The translations under genes were made by a program, and so were the position numbers. A DNA stretch of 64,000 bases from the NCBI RefSeq assembly GCF_021018895.1, contig NC_079371.1, positions 10,462,001 through 10,526,000 on the forward strand, in the 5' to 3' direction. The DNA comes from Seriola aureovittata (Eukaryota > Chordata > Actinopteri > Carangiformes > Carangidae). The notes below the pieces were generated by a model. It was not told where the DNA came from. It saw nothing but the letters and a program-made list of their open reading frames with translations, and did not search any database. Positions 27,900-39,415 of this stretch are shown here, piece after piece (the first letter of the stretch is position 1; each line of letters begins with the position of its first letter).

Positions 27900-30800
27900 T
27901 TTTATAACCTTTTATGATTTAATATACTATGTTGTATTTTTTACATTTTTGTGCTATACTATACTATGACGTTTTTTTGGCATTTTTATGCCTAATTATA
28001 TTATTTCATCTCATGCCTTGCCATACTATGACGTCTTTATGACATTTTATGACTTAATATACTATGTTGTGTTTTTGACATTTAATGCCATACTATATTA
28101 TGTCATTTTTTGGCATTTTTCTTCCATAAAATCTTTTCCGTTTCTTGGCCTTTAATGCATTAATATACTTTCACGTTTGATGCCTGACCATACTATAATG
28201 TTTTTATAACCTTTTATGATTTAATATACTATGTTGTATTTTTTACATTTTTGTGCTATACTATACTATGACGTTTTTTTGGCATTTTTATGCCTAATTA
28301 TATTATTTCATCTCATGCCTTGCCATACTATGACGTCTTTATGACCTTTTATGATTTAATATACTATGTTGTATTTTTAAATTTTTTTTTGCCATACTAT
28401 ACTATGACATTTTTATGACTTTTTATGACTTACTATACTATGTTGTATTTTTGACATTTTTCTTCCATAAAATTTTTTTTCCGTTTCTTGGCCTTTTATG
28501 CCTTATTATACTTTCCCGTTTGATGCCTGACCATACTATGACGTTTTTATAACCTTTTATGATTTAATATACTATGTTGTATTTTTAACATTTTTTTGCT
28601 TTACTATACTATAACGTTTTTTTGGCATTTTTATGCCTAATTATATTATTTCATCTCATGCCTTGCCATACCATGACGTCTTTATAACATTTTATGCCTT
28701 AATATACTATGTTGTGTTTTTGACATTTAATGCCATACTATACTATGTCGTTTTTTGGCATTTTTCTTCCATAAAATTATTTTCTGTTTCTTGGCCTTTA
28801 ATGCTTTAATATACTTTCACGTTTGATGCCTGACCATACTATGATGTTTTTATAACCTTTTATGATTTAATATACTATGTTGTATTTTTTACATTTTTGT
28901 GCTATACTATACTATGACGTTTTTTTGGCATTTTTATGCCTAATTATATTATTTCATCTCATGCCTTGCCATACTATGATGTCTTTATGACATTTTATGA
29001 CTTAATATACTATGTTGTGTTTTTGACATTTAATGCCATACTATACTATGTCGTTTTTTGGCATTTTTCTTCCATAAAATTATTTTCTGTTTCTTGGCCT
29101 TTAATGCGTTAATATACTTTCACGTTTGATGCCTGACCATACTATGATGTTTTTATAACCTTTTATGATTTAATATACTATGTTGTATTTTTAAATTTTT
29201 TTTTGCCATACTATACTATGACATGTTTATGACTTTTTATGACTTACTATACTATGTTGTATTTTTGACATTTTTCTTCCATAAAATTTTTTTTCCGTTT
29301 CTTGGCCTTTTATGCCTTATTATACTTTCCCGTTTGATGCCTGACCATACTATGACGTTTTTATAACCTTTTATGAGTTAATATACTATGCTGTATTTTT
29401 AACATTTTTTTGCTTTACTATACTATGTCGTTTTTTGGCATTTTTCTTCCATAAAATTATTTTCTGTTTCTTGGCCTTTAATGCGTTAATACACTTTCAC
29501 GTTTGATGCCTGACCATACTATGATGTTTTTATAACCTTTTATGATTTAATATACTATGCTGTATTTTTAACATTTTTTTGCTTTACTATACTATAACGT
29601 TTTTTTGGCATTTTTATGCCTAATTATATTATTTCATCTCATGCCTTGCCATACCATGACGTCTTTATAACATTTTATGCCTTAATATACTATGTCGTTT
29701 TTTGGCATTTTTCTTCCATAAAATTATTTTCTGTTTCTTGGCCTTTAATGCTTTAATATACTTTCACGTTTGATGCCTGACCATACTATGATGTTTTTAT
29801 AACCTTTTATGATTTAATATACTATGTTGTATTTTTTACATTTTTGTGCTATACTATACTATGACGTTTTTTTGGCATTTTTATGCCTAATTATATTATT
29901 TCATCTCATGCCTTGCCATACTATGATGTCTTTATGACATTTTATGACTTAATATACTATGTTGTGTTTTTGACATTTAATGCCATACTATACTATGTCG
30001 TTTTTTGGCATTTTTCTTCCATAAAATTATTTTCTGTTTCTTGGCCTTTAATGCGTTAATATACTTTCACGTTTGATGCCTGACCATACTATGATGTTTT
30101 TATAACCTTTTATGATTTAATATACTATGTTGTATTTTTTACATTTTTGTGCTATACTATACTATGACGTTTTTTTGGCATTTTTATGCCTAATTATATT
30201 ATTTCATCTCATGCCTTGCCATACTATGATGTCTTTATGACATTTTATGACTTAATATACTATGTTGTGTTTTTGACATTTAATGCCATACTATACTATG
30301 TCGTTTTTTGGCATTTTTCTTCCATAAAATTATTTTCTGTTTCTTGGCCTTTAATGCGTTAATATACTTTCACGTTTGATGCCTGACCATACTATGACGT
30401 TTTTATAACCTTTTATGATTTAATATACTATGTTGTATTTTTTACATTTTTGTGCTATACTATACTATGACGTTTTTTTGGCATTTTTATGCCTAATTAT
30501 ATTATTTCATCTCATGCCTTGCCATACTATGACGTCTTTATGACATTTTATGACTTAATATACTATGTTGTGTTTTTGACATTTAATGCCATACTATATT
30601 ATGTCATTTTTTGGCATTTTTCTTCCATAAAATCTTTTCCGTTTCTTGGCCTTTAATGCATTAATATACTTTCACGTTTGATGCCTGACCATACTATAAT
30701 GTTTTTATAACCTTTTATGATTTAATATACTATGTTGTATTTTTTACATTTTTGTGCTATACTATACTATGACGTTTTTTTGGCATTTTTATGCCTAATT

Positions 30801-32700
30801 ATATTATTTCATCTCATGCCTTGCCATACTATGACGTCTTTATGACCTTTTATGATTTAATATACTATGTTGTATTTTTAAATTTTTTTTTGCCATACTA
30901 TACTATGACATTTTTATGACTTTTTATGACTTACTATACTATGTTGTATTTTTGACATTTTTCTTCCATAAAATTTTTTTTCCGTTTCTTGGCCTTTTAT
31001 GCCTTATTATACTTTCCCGTTTGATGCCTGACCATACTATGACGTTTTTATAACCTTTTATGATTTAATATACTATGTTGTATTTTTAACATTTTTTTGC
31101 TTTACTATACTATAACGTTTTTTTGGCATTTTTATGCCTAATTATATTATTTCATCTCATGCCTTGCCATACCATGACGTCTTTATAACATTTTATGCCT
31201 TAATATACTATGTTGTGTTTTTGACATTTAATGCCATACTATACTATGTCGTTTTTTGGCATTTTTCTTCCATAAAATTTTTTTTCCGTTTCTTGGCCTT
31301 TAATGCTTTAATATACTTTCACGTTTGATGCCTGACCATACTATGATGTTTTTATAACCTTTTATGATTTAATATACTATGTTGTATTTTTTACATTTTT
31401 GTGCTATACTATACTATGACGTTTTTTTGGCATTTTTATGCCTAATTATATTATTTCATCTCATGCCTTGCCATACTATGATGTCTTTATGACATTTTAT
31501 GACTTAATATACTATGTTGTGTTTTTGACATTTAATGCCATACTATACTATGTCGTTTTTTGGCATTTTTCTTCCATAAAATTATTTTCTGTTTCTTGGC
31601 CTTTAATGCGTTAATATACTTTCACGTTTGATGCCTGACCATACTATGATGTTTTTATAACCTTTTATGATTTAATATACTATGTTGTATTTTTAAATTT
31701 TTTTTTGCCATACTATACTATGACATGTTTATGACTTTTTATGACTTACTATACTATGTTGTATTTTTGACATTTTTCTTCCATAAAATTTTTTTTCCGT
31801 TTCTTGGCCTTTTATGCCTTATTATACTTTCCCGTTTGATGCCTGACCATACTATGACGTTTTTATAACCTTTTATGAGTTAATATACTATGCTGTATTT
31901 TTAACATTTTTTTGCTTTACTATACTATGTCGTTTTTTGGCATTTTTCTTCCATAAAATTATTTTCTGTTTCTTGGCCTTTAATGCGTTAATACACTTTC
32001 ACGTTTGATGCCTGACCATACTATGATGTTTTTATAACCTTTTATGATTTAATATACTATGCTGTATTTTTAACATTTTTTTGCTTTACTATACTATAAC
32101 GTTTTTTTGGCATTTTTATGCCTAATTATATTATTTCATCTCATGCCTTGCCATACCATGACGTCTTTATAACATTTTATGCCTTAATATACTATGTCGT
32201 TTTTTGGCATTTTTCTTCCATAAAATTATTTTCTGTTTCTTGGCCTTTAATGCTTTAATATACTTTCACGTTTGATGCCTGACCATACTATGATGTTTTT
32301 ATAACCTTTTATGATTTAATATACTATGTTGTATTTTTTACATTTTTGTGCTATACTATACTATGACGTTTTTTTGGCATTTTTATGCCTAATTATATTA
32401 TTTCATCTCATGCCTTGCCATACTATGATGTCTTTATGACATTTTATGACTTAATATACTATGTTGTGTTTTTGACATTTAATGCCATACTATACTATGT
32501 CGTTTTTTGGCATTTTTCTTCCATAAAATTATTTTCTGTTTCTTGGCCTTTAATGCGTTAATATACTTTCACGTTTGATGCCTGACCATACTATGATGTT
32601 TTTATAACCTTTTATGATTTAATATACTATGTTGTATTTTTTACATTTTTGTGCTATACTATACTATGACGTTTTTTTGGCATTTTTATGCCTAATTATA
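27900..32700 (+). repeat. 2.5 kb tandem duplication of higher-order repeats inside the satellite
   Basis: The order of variant units at about 27.9-30.2 kb recurs at about 30.4-32.7 kb with a constant shift of 2,501-2,502 bp. Shared private variants include 'AATGCATTAATATAC' (28155 and 30657), 'TTAATACACTTTCACG' (29487 and 31989) and the ACATGTTTATGAC variant (29221 and 31723). The outer boundaries are approximate. Confidence 0.85.
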
Positions 32701-33642
32701 TTATTTCATCTCATGCCTTGCCATACTATGACGTCTTTATGACATTTTATGCCTTAATATACTATGTTGTGTTTTTGACATTTAATGACATACTATACTA
32801 TGTCGTTTTTCGGCATTTTTCTTCCATAAAATCTTTTCCGTTTCTTGGCCTTTAATGCCTTAATATACTTTCACGTTTGATGCCTGACCATACTATGATG
32901 TTTTTATAACCTTTTATGATTTAATATACTATGTTGTATTTTTAAATTTTTTTTTGCCATACTATACTATGACATGTTTATGACTTTTTATGACTTACTA
33001 TACTATGTTGTATTTTTGACATTTTTCTTCCATAAAATTTTTTTTCCGTTTCTTGGCCTTTTATGCCTTATTATACTTTCCCGTTTGATGCCTGACCATA
33101 CTATGACGTTTTTATAACCTTTTATGAGTTAATATACTATGCTGTATTTTTTATATTTTTTTGCTATACTATACTATGACGTTTTTTTGGGCATTTTTAT
33201 GCCTAATTATATTATTTCATCTCATGCCTTGCCATACTATGACGTCTTTATGACATTTTATGCCTTAATATACTATGTTGTGTTTTTGACATTTAATGCC
33301 ATACTATACTATGTCATTTTTTGGCATTTTTCTTCCATAAAATCTTTTCCGTTTCTTGGCCTTTAATGCCTTAATATACTTTCACGTTTGATGCCTGACC
33401 ATACTATGATGTTTTTATAACCTTTTATGATTTAATATACTATGTTGTATTTTTAAATTTTTTTTTGCCATACTATACTATGACATGTTTATGACTTTTT
33501 ATGACTTACTATACTATGTTGTATTTTTGACATTTTTCTTCCATAAAATTTTTTTTCCGTTTCTTGGCCTTTTATGCCTTATTATACTTTCCCGTTTGAT
33601 GCCTGACCATACTATGACGTTTTTATAACCTTTTATGAGTTA

Positions 33643-33646
33643 ATAT
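33643..33646. repeat. Target-site duplication, left copy (ATAT)
   Basis: ATAT directly precedes the 5' LTR and recurs directly after the 3' LTR at 39934-39937. Joining the flanks restores the satellite phrase GAGTTAATATACTATGCTG. A 5 bp reading (AATAT) is possible if the last A of the LTR is counted as flank. Confidence 0.85.
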
Positions 33647-34699
33647 TGTTGGGACTCAGTCATTCAATAGACCAAATGTTTCTTTGCTCCACTGGACAAA
33701 GGAATTCACACCCCACAGTTCCTCACGGTTCACACCTGGGGATGACCCTTCCCCCCCATGGACCCCACTGGCCAGCCAGTGTGGGCCAGCGTGTGACATG
33801 TGACCCCCTAAGGTGTCACAAACAAAACCAGTCTTCTAGACCCCTTCTCGCTCTCTTCCCTTCTTGGCTTGCTCTGGAGAGCAGCTCCAGCCCTCTCCTC
33901 TCGGTTCTTCAAAGGGCAACAAGGCCCCAGCCCAGGTCAGCTCTGCTACCTGAGAAACTAGCTCTCTCGCTGGCCTGCAACCAGCAGCCTGCAAACACTC
34001 TTCTCCTCCACAACAGCGACCTGCTTCGGATTAACTGTGAGTGAACCAAATCCTCTTCAGAATCAGCGGCTACAACACAAGGCCAGCTGATTTTCCAAGC
34101 AACAGGAGTCGTAGCAGAGTTAGCATGGAACAGCTAACTCTGTGAGGAGAACAAAGGAGATACCAGCAAGCAACACAGCCAGACAGGACTTTATTCCACC
34201 AGGAAACCCCCCAAACTCACTGGATTTTACAAACCACTGGAAAGGACCTCTTTGCTTGTTCCAAGGATCGGGTAATGTTAACGGACTGGGCCTAACCTCT
34301 CCCAGCACAGCATAGCACAGCACAGCATAGCTAATCAGCAGAAGCCTTAACTTGTTAATGTACTTGTTGATTGATGTCTTGTTGTTGTAATGTTTGCTTA
34401 GGTTGTGGTCAGTCATACAGTTAATCGAGTACTCGTATGTTCACACACATAGCAGTACGTCTCAGTCCTAGAACCTGCATGAAGCTAACCTTCCCCCTCT
34501 AACCTGGTACCTTTAGATTACATGAGCTAGGCTAACAAAGAAACTCACACCTCCCCTCTCACACACACTAGGTGGTCTCAGCGGCCATTTTAGTAGTTTC
34601 TTTGTTTACCGCCATCTTTGTAGTCTTCTTTGTTCAGGTCATGTGGTCACAGTGACCACTTTGAGTCGGCCATCTTGCCTTTGTCTGTGTCCCCACAGA

Positions 34700-34742
<43 letters not shown>

Positions 34743-35260
34743 GTATATGCTAGATTAGACATTGTACTTTACTCTGCTCCATTGTAAATAAATGCCTTTT
34801 TAAGTATAACTACTGGTGTGTTTAATGTTGCACAAGCGTGAATATTGCCAACCTCTACTCGGTAGAATTCCAATCCTTCAACTGTAACTTACTATTGATT
34901 TGGTAATTTGGTTATAGTTAGTAAGCTAATGATTAATCAGAGTTCCAGAATAATTGTAATAAATTGAGACTAAAAGCATATTGGCTATTTTGCCTATTAG
35001 TTTAGGCTGGTGCCCCGTGAACTTTAATTCATTTTAAAGTTATTCTTTAATATTAATATTTTTAATATTAATATTTTCTTAATTTGTGATAGCCAATAAA
35101 TTGATAAACAACCGAAATCTAACATATTTGGTGTCCAGCTCATGAGGTAGAGTACTGTTAACATAATGGTGCCGCCCGGGTGAGGTCGAGTACTAGTGAT
35201 GCCCCCGTGTGAGGCCGAGTAATAATGATTTCCAGTTACTAATAGAGCTCAGACCCAACA
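33647..35260 (+). repeat. 5' LTR (1,614 bp)
   Basis: Begins TGTTGGGACTCAG and ends CAGACCCAACA. It contains a CA microsatellite (about 34698-34740), a polyadenylation signal AATAAA at 34787-34792 and, near its end, three degenerate copies of a PBS-like motif. By eye I found one difference from the 3' LTR: G at 35196 against A at 39869. ORFs inside it are not conserved coding sequence. Confidence 0.95.
34787..34792 (+). terminator. LTR polyadenylation signal (5' copy)
   Basis: AATAAA, 45 bp after the CA repeat in the 5' LTR; the equivalent at 39460-39465 in the 3' LTR would end the element's transcript. It suggests that R/U5 begins near 34.8 kb, leaving a long U3 of about 1.1 kb. Inferred from motif and position. 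Confidence 0.6.
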
Positions 35261-35263
35261 TAA

Positions 35264-35281
35264 TGGTGCCCCGTGTGAGGC
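35264..35281 (+). promoter_or_regulatory. Primer-binding site of the LTR element
   Basis: Three bases (TAA) after the 5' LTR comes TGGTGCCCCGTGTGAGG, starting with TGG as expected for pairing with the CCA end of a tRNA. I could not match the full 17 bases with confidence to a particular tRNA. Closely similar motifs occur upstream inside the LTR. Confidence 0.7.
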
Positions 35282-36119
35282 CGAGTACTGTTGGCAAATA
35301 TTCATAATTGTGCAATATTAAATTCATAATTTGGCCAAAACCGCAAAGGTTGGAAATTTTTTTAGTCCACCACAGGAGTAAACGTCCAGGTGTACTTACA
35401 AACAAGTGCACTGTGGTGAGAATTGGTTTACTAATTTTACCTTAAGTAATATTAGACGTCCTCCAGTTATTAATAGCTAACACTTAAGCCTTAGTATCAA
35501 GAGCCTGCTATTGTTGCTAACAATTCCAGTTGAGTTTATTCTGTAGGAAATGTAAGAACCTCAGTTCAGCATTTGAATACCACGTGTTCAATGCTATCTA
35601 GTAAAGCTGTCAGAATTGCTGCTCCCTTTAACATTAAACACTGTGTGCCGACAACCCTGTGTAACACAGAGAGCTTATACCTGGCTGTTACTGCCAAGCA
35701 TTTCAGCCTGAGTAAGAAATAGAGCCTGAGATAGAGCCACAGCGTGCTACCAGCCCTGTGAAACCCAAGTTCTGCACCTAGCTGTTACTGCCTTGCATTA
35801 CAGCCTGAGTCGACTTGAAGAGATAATCTTTGGACTGTTACTGCCTTGCATCTCAGTCATTGCTTTTTGAAACATTTCTTAAGCAGACAGTAAACCTGCA
35901 CTTGCCTTTACTGTCCCTAATCTTTATGCCCACTAGTGTAGCTACGCCTCCTCCACAGGAAGCTACCCCCCATAGTGTAGGCCACTGCATTGTTTAGTTA
36001 GGCTAGTGTACTGCCAAACCACACTACAAGGTGTCTGCCAGCGCAACACCACAGCCAACTATATTGCCTTCTTGTTTTGTGAAAAACTTGTTTAACCTCC
36101 CTCTTTCCCAGACACAACA
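35282..36119 (+). other. Leader of the LTR element with tandem repeats
   Basis: Untranslated leader between PBS and gag. Around 35650-35860 a unit of about 100 bp is repeated: CCCTGTG ... CTGTTACTGCC ... CAGCCTGAG occurs at about 35655-35714 and 35755-35809, and a third partial copy with CTGTTACTGCCTTGCAT starts at 35834. It may include a packaging signal, but nothing proves that. Confidence 0.6.
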
Positions 36120-37877
36120 ATGGAGAACTCCTGTGTAGAGCAGTTTATTTCTTCCCTAGCACAGAGCCTGAAGCCTGGCTACCTAGAATTTATCAGCAAG
36201 TTAAATTCCAGTGAGTGCAGTAAAGAAATAGACTTGCTACTCAGTGACAAAGGTGATGCTCAGACTGCATCCAAAGGCCCATTGTTAAGATGTGTACTGT
36301 TGAACTTCCACAGGCAAACCAGCATTTCACTTCAGAGCCAAGCAGCCCTAGAGGAGGAGGTAAAATCGCTTAGAGCTCAAAATGCTTTTCTCCTCCAAGA
36401 AGTTAAGGAAGCTAACAAGAAAGCCATGCGCTACTTAGGAGACCTGCATGCAGCAGAGTTAGATCTCTGTTCACACAAGGAAGAATTGTTAAGGGTTAAA
36501 TCAGAATGCTTTGCTCCACCACGATCGGTCAGTGCTTGTGATTCTGGTTTCTCTGCTTCACACTCTTCCCTTAATGACAGGTTAACTCCGCCTCCACTCA
36601 GAGGATGGGACAAATTCCCAACTGACCCTAAGTCCTGGGAAATAAAGTCAGCTCCTCAACCTCCACTGAGAGACCGAGGTTACACCCACCTGACTTCCCA
36701 TCTTCCTGAAACTGACACTGAAGAGACAGGTAGTTTATCCGGTAGAGGATATTCATGTTCCCATCAGCCACTGATGCATAACACTTTCACCTGTGCTCAC
36801 CCCTCCAACAGAAGGACCAAAACTTTTCCGGACTGTTCAGCCTCCTCTCTGCACCTCCATGAGAGTGATGACCGCTGTTCAGCTCCTTCCTCTAGTCCAG
36901 CTAGCTTAGTCTCGCCTTCATCAGTAGGAACCTCACAGTGCCCCCGCCTCGAAGTGCTTGAGTTCATAGCAAAGGACATTGAACATTTTGATCCAGACAA
37001 CTCTGATCAACATATTGAAAACTACTTTAGGGAGTTAGATCACAACTTAATTGATTTGCCCCATGCAACCCAAAGGGAGAAAACTAAACTTGTGTGGAAG
37101 ACCAGCTCAAAAGCAGTCCACAAGTTTATGCAATCACTGCCTCCCAGTGTCAGAGATGACTACAAAGAGCTCTGTCAAGCACTGACAGAAGAATTCTCTC
37201 CTGCTGCGGATGAGATAGAATCTTTGGTTGCAGCCTCACAAATCAAACACTCCCGCCATGAACATCCCAATGACTTTTACCAACGTTTGAGGCATGCATA
37301 TTTTCAGGGTAGGAACACACCAGGCTTAGAGGAGAACTCCACCTTCAAGTCTTTGTTCCTACGAAACCTCCATCCCTGTGTACGCACTAATGTTACACTG
37401 ATGATGCATCAAGGTAAGCCCACCATGCAGGAAATAAAGAAAATGACAAAAATGGCTTGGGAAACCATGGTTAATTCCAAGGCAAGGGGGAAAACAACTG
37501 AGCCTAGCAACTCAAACACCTTAGCGTCACACAGACATGTAACCTCAAAAGATCACCCTCAGAACAGATCGAAGGGGGGTGATAAAAGACCACATATGGG
37601 TGCTGAGCGTAACCGCCACGCCCACCAAGTGAGTAGAGATAGGCACTCCCACAACAGGAGCAGGAGACGGCCTTACGCAGAAATTCTGGCTCAGACACAG
37701 GACCAGTCAACACATGGATCAGACAATGACCACGTCATCTCTGACCATGTTAATTCAGACAGTGACAATGCCTCTGAATGTTCTTCCTTCAGCTACTCAA
37801 AGTGCTACAGCTTTGTGCCACAGGTTAAAGAAAACTTAAAGCACCGGCGCTCCAGAGTTCGCCGCACTGAGTACTGA
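36120..37877 (+). CDS. Gag-like structural protein of the LTR element (585 aa)
   Basis: Long intact frame with a good initiation context (ACAACAATGG). Parts in order: a short N-terminal region; a predicted coiled coil at about residues 70-130 (heptads of Leu with Glu and Lys); a Ser/Pro-rich linker to about 280; a capsid-like region at about 280-455 (LEVLEFIAKDIEHF, then IENYFRELDHNLIDLP, YKELCQALTEEFSP, FYQRLRHAYFQGR, LFLRNLHPCVRTNV), resembling Gag capsids of LTR elements in general; and a C-terminal region at about 455-545 rich in Arg, His and Lys. No CCHC zinc knuckle is present; the basic stretch may replace it for RNA binding. No protease or pol follows in any frame. It should form particles that carry the element's RNA, with enzymes supplied by another element (inference). 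Confidence 0.8.
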   Translation: MENSCVEQFISSLAQSLKPGYLEFISKLNSSECSKEIDLLLSDKGDAQTASKGPLLRCVLLNFHRQTSISLQSQAALEEEVKSLRAQNAFLLQEVKEANKKAMRYLGDLHAAELDLCSHKEELLRVKSECFAPPRSVSACDSGFSASHSSLNDRLTPPPLRGWDKFPTDPKSWEIKSAPQPPLRDRGYTHLTSHLPETDTEETGSLSGRGYSCSHQPLMHNTFTCAHPSNRRTKTFPDCSASSLHLHESDDRCSAPSSSPASLVSPSSVGTSQCPRLEVLEFIAKDIEHFDPDNSDQHIENYFRELDHNLIDLPHATQREKTKLVWKTSSKAVHKFMQSLPPSVRDDYKELCQALTEEFSPAADEIESLVAASQIKHSRHEHPNDFYQRLRHAYFQGRNTPGLEENSTFKSLFLRNLHPCVRTNVTLMMHQGKPTMQEIKKMTKMAWETMVNSKARGKTTEPSNSNTLASHRHVTSKDHPQNRSKGGDKRPHMGAERNRHAHQVSRDRHSHNRSRRRPYAEILAQTQDQSTHGSDNDHVISDHVNSDSDNASECSSFSYSKCYSFVPQVKENLKHRRSRVRRTEY

Positions 37878-38308
37878 CAGTAAGTAGGCTCAGGGTACCC
37901 TACACTCTTCCAGATGGACACAATGGGTTTGTCAGCAGCAGCAGCAGCAAACTAAATTCTGAATCAAATCAGATACAAGTTTAGGACACTGCATATACAT
38001 GGCACACTCACCCAGACACTCCAAATCTTGTCATTCTAGGTGCCACCCTCTATATCTCACCTTAACAAACTAACATCACTGACTTTCCTGTCCTCACTAA
38101 CACCATGAGTAACTAGGAAACATGTTAGTTGTTTTACACTATTCGATCATTGTGGTTATTATCTGAACTCTGCTTTGTAACCTGATTGTTCTTGCTTAGC
38201 CAAGATAGATAGTGCTGACAAATGCCCGGATGTTACCCGTTGAATGAAATGACAAATGGACTATACATTATGCTCTCAGGATGACACGTCAGGTGGCATC
38301 CTGACAAC
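37878..38308 (+). other. Post-gag untranslated region where pol would be expected
   Basis: About 430 bp with stops in all frames, a short CAG run at about 37937-37952 and no trace of protease or reverse transcriptase motifs. Either pol was deleted long ago or the family never carried it. Confidence 0.8.
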
Positions 38309-38319
38309 AAAGGGGGGAC
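38309..38319 (+). promoter_or_regulatory. Polypurine tract of the LTR element
   Basis: AAAGGGGGGACT abuts the 3' LTR (TGTTGGG) and is preceded by ACAACA. This is the expected primer for plus-strand DNA synthesis. Confidence 0.8.
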
Positions 38320-39372
38320 TGTTGGGACTCAGTCATTCAATAGACCAAATGTTTCTTTGCTCCACTGGACAAAGGAATTCACACCCCACAGTTCCTCACG
38401 GTTCACACCTGGGGATGACCCTTCCCCCCCATGGACCCCACTGGCCAGCCAGTGTGGGCCAGCGTGTGACATGTGACCCCCTAAGGTGTCACAAACAAAA
38501 CCAGTCTTCTAGACCCCTTCTCGCTCTCTTCCCTTCTTGGCTTGCTCTGGAGAGCAGCTCCAGCCCTCTCCTCTCGGTTCTTCAAAGGGCAACAAGGCCC
38601 CAGCCCAGGTCAGCTCTGCTACCTGAGAAACTAGCTCTCTCGCTGGCCTGCAACCAGCAGCCTGCAAACACTCTTCTCCTCCACAACAGCGACCTGCTTC
38701 GGATTAACTGTGAGTGAACCAAATCCTCTTCAGAATCAGCGGCTACAACACAAGGCCAGCTGATTTTCCAAGCAACAGGAGTCGTAGCAGAGTTAGCATG
38801 GAACAGCTAACTCTGTGAGGAGAACAAAGGAGATACCAGCAAGCAACACAGCCAGACAGGACTTTATTCCACCAGGAAACCCCCCAAACTCACTGGATTT
38901 TACAAACCACTGGAAAGGACCTCTTTGCTTGTTCCAAGGATCGGGTAATGTTAACGGACTGGGCCTAACCTCTCCCAGCACAGCATAGCACAGCACAGCA
39001 TAGCTAATCAGCAGAAGCCTTAACTTGTTAATGTACTTGTTGATTGATGTCTTGTTGTTGTAATGTTTGCTTAGGTTGTGGTCAGTCATACAGTTAATCG
39101 AGTACTCGTATGTTCACACACATAGCAGTACGTCTCAGTCCTAGAACCTGCATGAAGCTAACCTTCCCCCTCTAACCTGGTACCTTTAGATTACATGAGC
39201 TAGGCTAACAAAGAAACTCACACCTCCCCTCTCACACACACTAGGTGGTCTCAGCGGCCATTTTAGTAGTTTCTTTGTTTACCGCCATCTTTGTAGTCTT
39301 CTTTGTTCAGGTCATGTGGTCACAGTGACCACTTTGAGTCGGCCATCTTGCCTTTGTCTGTGTCCCCACAGA

Positions 39373-39415
<43 letters not shown>

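Larger units (their letters stand above)
24267..33646 (+). repeat. AT-rich satellite array, left part
   Basis: The basic monomer is 36 bp (ATGACGTTTTTATGACTTTT followed by TATGCCTTACTATACT), with a 26 bp short form lacking the middle TATGACTTTT block. From 24.27 to about 26.1 kb these are degenerate single monomers. From about 26.2 kb a higher-order repeat of about 300 bp takes over, marked by TTTCACGTTTGATGCCTGAC near 27263, 27567, 27868, 28171, 28515, 28818 and 29119. Because 36 is a multiple of 3, one frame stays open and reads like TFYALLYYDVFM over and over; this is not a gene. The plus strand is strongly T-rich. A retroelement interrupts the array at 33647. Confidence 0.97.

Noticed and set aside
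33646..34044. 132-codon frame in the 5' LTR and its 153-codon counterpart at 38256-38717
   Set aside because: It lies within the LTR and is duplicated only because the LTR is. It has no recognisable domain and the two copies start in different contexts.
34120..34416. 98-codon minus-strand frame in the LTR (and copy at 38793-39089)
   Set aside because: Antisense within the LTR with no similarity recognised; expected by chance.
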